From the NCBI RefSeq assembly GCF_965243865.1, contig NZ_OZ251603.1, positions 248,001 to 312,000 on the forward strand: a stretch of 64,000 bases of DNA. Direction: 5' to 3'. How positions within the stretch are numbered: the stretch's first letter is position 1; each line of letters begins with the position of its first letter. Made by a program: the position numbers and the translations under genes. The DNA is from Hyphomicrobium_A sp965243865. Lineage in GTDB: Bacteria > Pseudomonadota > Alphaproteobacteria > Rhizobiales > Hyphomicrobiaceae. This document shows positions 61,022 through 64,000 of this stretch, one piece after another. Below the pieces are notes generated by a model. The model was not told the DNA's origin, made no database searches, and saw only the letters and a list, made by a program, of their open reading frames with translations.

Positions 61022-61402
61022 TCACTCCGCCGCCAGCGATGGCGCCGGGCCGAAATAGATGGCCCCTTCACGGCAGCTATCGCGCGATATCTCGATCTGC
61101 GCCAAGCCCGGCACGCGGTTCTGCAGCCGATTCCACAGCCATATGGCGATGCGCTCCAGCGTCGGCGCTTCCAGACCCTCGATCTCGTTCAGCAGCCGAT
61201 GATCGAGCGCGTCCTGGGCATCGGCCATCATCTCGGCCAACTGGTCGAAGTGGAACACATAGCCGGTGTCGTCGCCCGGAACGCCGTCGATGAAGACGCG
61301 CGCACGGAATGAATGCCCATGCATGCGCGAGTTCGGATGCCCGGGAGGGGCACTCGGCAAGTAGTGGGCGGCCTCGAATAGAAACTCTTTGTATATGCGC
61401 AT
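61022..61402 (-). CDS. queD: QueD-like 6-carboxytetrahydropterin synthase
   Basis: 126 residues. Zinc ligands His13 (FEAAHYLP), His28 and His30 (MHGHSF) are present, as are the DALDHRLLNEI and SRDSCREG regions. The canonical active-site Cys before HGH (GHKC-x-R-LHGH in E. coli) is Asn24 here, in PGHPNSRMHGH. Position between queE and queF supports a role in queuosine synthesis from GTP products; the missing Cys raises the possibility of altered chemistry. Confidence 0.87.
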   Translation of the reverse strand: MRIYKEFLFEAAHYLPSAPPGHPNSRMHGHSFRARVFIDGVPGDDTGYVFHFDQLAEMMADAQDALDHRLLNEIEGLEAPTLERIAIWLWNRLQNRVPGLAQIEISRDSCREGAIYFGPAPSLAAE

Positions 61403-61464
61403 GCGGGCTCTCTAAGGGATTTTCCGCTGCAATTCCAGAGGCGCCGCCTTAAGGCCAGAACCCC

Positions 61465-62091
61465 TTAAGGAATGCCCAGCAGCTTGTGCGTCTGCAACGA
61501 CAAACGCCAGGCTGGATGGGCACGGCAATAGCTTATGGCCGCCTTCGTGTTTACCACCGCGTCCGGCCCGTCCATCGGCTGCAGGAAGCGGTGCGTGAAC
61601 GCTAGCCCCGAGAAGCCATCCGGATCGAGCCCGTCCTGCGGAAAAACGAGCTTCAATTCGTCGCCTGAGCATTGTTTGAGGTCAGCACCAGCCTTGGGAC
61701 TGACGCAGATCCAGTCGATGGCGCGGGGCACCGGCAGGGTGCCGTTGGTCTCTATGGCGATGGTAAAGCCCTTCTCGTGCAGGGCCTCGATGAGGTCCTC
61801 GTCGACCTGCAGCATCGGCTCGCCGCCCGTCAGCACCACGAAGTCGCAGCCCGAACCCTCGGCCGCTACAACACAGGCGGCCGCGAGATCGGCCCCGGTG
61901 GCAAAGCGTCCGCCCCCTTCGCCATCGACCCCGACAAAGTCGGTATCGCAGAACTGACAGGTGGCCTTGGCGCGGTCCGCCTCCCGGCCCGACCACAGAT
62001 TGCAGCCGGCAAAGCGGCAAAACACGGCTGGGCGGCCAGCGTGGGCGCCTTCCCCTTGCAGCGTGTAGAATATCTCTTTGACCGCATACAT
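61465..62091 (-). CDS. queE: 7-carboxy-7-deazaguanine synthase QueE
   Basis: 208 residues from ATG 62091; the frame extends 12 codons upstream to another ATG. A radical SAM enzyme: MYAVKEIFYTLQGEGAHAGRPAVFCRFAGCNLW (in parts) starts the protein, and the cluster motif is the QueE-specific C-x14-C-x2-C (CNLW, then CQFC). LTGGEPMLQVD and IETNGTLPVP bind SAM and substrate. It heads the queE-queD-queF operon. queC is not in the window. Confidence 0.93.
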   Translation of the reverse strand: MYAVKEIFYTLQGEGAHAGRPAVFCRFAGCNLWSGREADRAKATCQFCDTDFVGVDGEGGGRFATGADLAAACVVAAEGSGCDFVVLTGGEPMLQVDEDLIEALHEKGFTIAIETNGTLPVPRAIDWICVSPKAGADLKQCSGDELKLVFPQDGLDPDGFSGLAFTHRFLQPMDGPDAVVNTKAAISYCRAHPAWRLSLQTHKLLGIP

Positions 62092-62157
62092 GCCGGCATC
62101 CGTAATCGCCCCCGCCCGCCCATTCAAGCGGGAGGCGCAGCAGGCCCAGCAGATCGG

Positions 62158-63183
62158 TCAGGAGGGCAGGGTGGGCCCCGACCCGGCGCCGGTCTTCTCG
62201 ATGGTCGCCGCGATTTCCTTGAGGTCCGCCTCGGTCAGATCAAGCCTCGCAGCATCGATCCAGCCATCGACCTGCTCCGGCGAGCGGGCGCCGACGATCG
62301 CCCCGCTGACGCCCGGCCAGGCGAGCGTCCAGGCAATCGCCGCAGATGCTGCATCGCTCCCGTGCCTCTCGCCCACCGCCTTCATGGTGGCGGCAAGGGC
62401 GAGATTCGCTTTGACCTTGTCGCCCGTGAACTCGGCATTGCGCGAGCGCCAATCGTTGGCCGGAAGCTTCTTTGCCCGCTCTTCGGTGAAGGCACCCGTC
62501 AGCAGCCCCGACTGCATCGGGCTGTAAACGATGACGCCGGTGTCATGCGCGACGCACCATGGCAGCTCGTTGGCAGCAAACTCACGCCGGATCGCCGAGA
62601 ACGGCGGCTGCAGCGTATCGACATGGCCGATCTTCTCCGCCGCTTCGAGCTGAGCGACGTTGTGATTGGAGAGGCCGACAGCGCGTACCTTGCCTTGCCT
62701 CTTGAGGTCGAGCAGCGCACCCCAGTAATCCGCGATCGGCGTGCCGTCCTTTGCGGGCCAGTGCATCTGATAAAGATCGACGCGTTCGACGCCCAGGCGC
62801 TTCAACGAAGCTTCGCATTCGGCGCGGATGCTCTCGGGCTTGCCAACATTTTGCGGCGGCGCCATGTGGTTGTTCTCGGCCCAGCGCAAGCCACACTTCG
62901 TGAAGATCAACGGTCGCTCGCTTGCCGGGATGTCCTTCAGCGCGGCGCGCACGACTTCTTCCGAATGGCCCAGGCCATAGATCGCTGCGGTGTCGATCCA
63001 GTTGATCCCCCGTTCGACCGCATGGCGAATGGCCGCGATTGATTTGCTGTCGTCCTGATCACCCCAGCCGACCGCCCAGTCGCCGCCACCGATGGCCCAC
63101 GCCCCCAGCCCGACCGGCGTGATCGCCATATCGGTGCGCCCGAGGCGACGCTTGGGAAGATCGGATTTTTTCACTTCGCTCAT
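62158..63183 (-). CDS. Aldo/keto reductase
   Basis: 341 residues. TIM-barrel AKR: GRTDMAITPVGLGAWAIGGG at the start, Asp64 and Tyr69 in INWIDTAAIYGLGHSEE, Lys near residue 96 in IFTKCGL and His in YQMHWPAKDG near 145. NADPH-binding C-terminal residues fall in AIAWTLAWPGVSGAIVGARSPEQV (in parts). Substrate unknown; AKR13-like sugar or aldehyde reductases are the nearest type. Confidence 0.88.
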   Translation of the reverse strand: MSEVKKSDLPKRRLGRTDMAITPVGLGAWAIGGGDWAVGWGDQDDSKSIAAIRHAVERGINWIDTAAIYGLGHSEEVVRAALKDIPASERPLIFTKCGLRWAENNHMAPPQNVGKPESIRAECEASLKRLGVERVDLYQMHWPAKDGTPIADYWGALLDLKRQGKVRAVGLSNHNVAQLEAAEKIGHVDTLQPPFSAIRREFAANELPWCVAHDTGVIVYSPMQSGLLTGAFTEERAKKLPANDWRSRNAEFTGDKVKANLALAATMKAVGERHGSDAASAAIAWTLAWPGVSGAIVGARSPEQVDGWIDAARLDLTEADLKEIAATIEKTGAGSGPTLPS

Positions 63184-63233
63184 CGCCCAGCTCCCGGTTG
63201 CGGTTAAGCCGTGAGACCATCCATAAATGCGTC

Positions 63234-63258
63234 GAGGCGGCAGAATTTCCGCCGCCTC
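63234..63258 (-). terminator. Terminator-like hairpin downstream of dps
   Basis: GAGGCGGC and GCCGCCTC form a perfect 8-bp stem with a nine-base loop, 21 bases beyond the dps stop on the minus strand. Only a short T-rich stretch (GCATTTATGG) follows, so termination may be inefficient. Confidence 0.45.
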
Positions 63259-63278
63259 TCACAGCCCTTTTCAATGCA

Positions 63279-63806
63279 TCAGGGCGCGTGCTTCTCGCGC
63301 GTTGATTCATAGAGGAACCATACGCGACGCTCCGCCTCGTCCATCCAGACTTCCAAAAGGCTGGCGGTCGCGACGTCGCCCTTCTCGTCGCACAAATCGT
63401 GCGTTTCCTTCATCCGCCCGACGAGGTCTTTATTGTCGTCGCGCAGCTCGGCAAGCATGTCCTGCGGCGTGACGAACGGAGCATCGTTGTCCTCGACGCG
63501 CTGCAGGCGTGAAATCTCTCCAATGGAATGCAGCGTCGTGCCGCCGATCTTGCGCACGCGCTCGGCCAGTGGATCAGTCATGGCGAAAATCTGGTCTGCG
63601 TGCTCGTCGAGCAGCAGGTGGTAATCGCGGAAGTGTGGTCCGCTCATGTGCCAGTGGAAGTTCTTTGTCTTCAGGTACAACGCAAACGTGTCGGCCAGCA
63701 GGGCGTTGAGCGCGCCCGACAAATCACGAATTGCATTGCTGTCATAGATGCTTGGGGTCTGCAGCGGCGCCTTGCGGCGCTCCGCTGCTTTGGTCATGGT
63801 GCTCAT
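63279..63806 (-). CDS. dps: Dps-family DNA-binding ferritin
   Basis: 175 residues from ATG 63806, with GAGGAGAACC upstream. Forms a 12-subunit shell that binds DNA, takes up iron and detoxifies peroxide. The inter-subunit ferroxidase residues lie in TKNFHWHMSGPHFRDYHLLLDEHADQIF (in parts). A basic N-terminal tail (KAAERRK) may bind DNA. A palindrome 50 bp upstream is a candidate operator. Confidence 0.93.
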   Translation of the reverse strand: MSTMTKAAERRKAPLQTPSIYDSNAIRDLSGALNALLADTFALYLKTKNFHWHMSGPHFRDYHLLLDEHADQIFAMTDPLAERVRKIGGTTLHSIGEISRLQRVEDNDAPFVTPQDMLAELRDDNKDLVGRMKETHDLCDEKGDVATASLLEVWMDEAERRVWFLYESTREKHAP

Positions 63807-63855
63807 CAGGGGTTCTCCTCGGTCGTCGTATGACGAGAGTATATGCGCCCCTACA

Positions 63856-63869
63856 TATGCGAACGCATA
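63856..63869. promoter_or_regulatory. Palindrome upstream of dps
   Basis: TATGCGAACGCATA has perfect six-base arms (TATGCG/CGCATA) around AA, 50 bp before the dps start. A similar half-site TATATGCG lies at 63840-63847. The remaining bases to 64000 show no gene. The regulator is unknown. Confidence 0.4.
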
Positions 63870-64000
63870 CACAAGGTTGCGACCCCCACTAATGACAGGT
63901 TGATGCGGCGTTTAACGCGCATTTGCCAAAAGAACTTTTCAGATACTTGAAACTATCGGCCGGCCAGTCCTGTCCGCAGTAACTGTGGTGGCTGCATTCG

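Overview
The window is a GC-rich chromosomal segment, almost fully coding, from an alphaproteobacterium. Gene order points to the Hyphomicrobiales (Rhizobiales): the S10-spc-alpha ribosomal superoperon with secY-adk, the rpoZ-rsh-DUF2062-pdxJ-acpS-lepB-rnc-era run, an ATP12 chaperone gene, propionyl-CoA carboxylase genes, and DUF1622 and DUF3775 genes. A Hyphomicrobium-like organism is my best guess; this is inference from gene content and style, not from a database search.

Layout. (1) 1-13290: ribosomal superoperon from the 3' end of rplD to rplQ, closed by a clear rho-independent terminator. The alpha operon (rpsM-rpsK-rpoA-rplQ) has its own probable promoter and a structured leader. (2) 13.3-19.0 kb: divergent cupin/AraC pair, an extended SDR, an HtrA/DegP protease and rarA. 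(3) 19.1-20.0 kb: an orphan Tae4-like peptidoglycan amidase with its own promoter, followed by a small two-helix membrane protein. (4) 20.2-22.7 kb: rluA-type synthase, HAD phosphatase and ATP12, all overlapping. (5) 22.7-31.3 kb: repeat-containing spacer, small membrane proteins, then pccB and pccA separated by about 4 kb of small, mostly exported proteins. (6) 31.3-34.6 kb: RidA, acylphosphatase, LysR, a histone-H1-tail-like peptide, lipB and tRNA-Leu(GAG). (7) 34.7-41.0 kb: SSS transporter, DUF1622, YdcF, alpha/beta hydrolase and a soluble lytic transglycosylase. (8) 41.0-45.7 kb: dapA-smpB with two tandem peroxiredoxin-like genes, the second lacking all cysteines; a 112-bp tandem repeat; DUF3775, family-5 uracil-DNA glycosylase, NYN protein. 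(9) 46.2-55.7 kb: rpoZ, rsh, DUF2062, pdxJ, acpS, lepB, rnc, era, a 153-bp inverted-repeat element, thrS. (10) 55.8-64.0 kb: HIG1-like protein, trypsin-like protease with a partner, L,D-transpeptidase, acyltransferase, queE-queD-queF, aldo/keto reductase and dps.

The window is mainly housekeeping (translation, secretion, (p)ppGpp signalling, cell wall, queuosine, lipoylation, lysine/DAP synthesis). The accessory signals are the Tae4-like gene with its neighbour, the exported-protein block between pccB and pccA, the Cys-less peroxiredoxin, the Lys/Ala-rich peptide facing a LysR gene with a palindromic operator, and the intergenic repeats. I found no rRNA, CRISPR array, integrase, transposase or prophage gene. 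All functional calls rest on motif recognition by eye.
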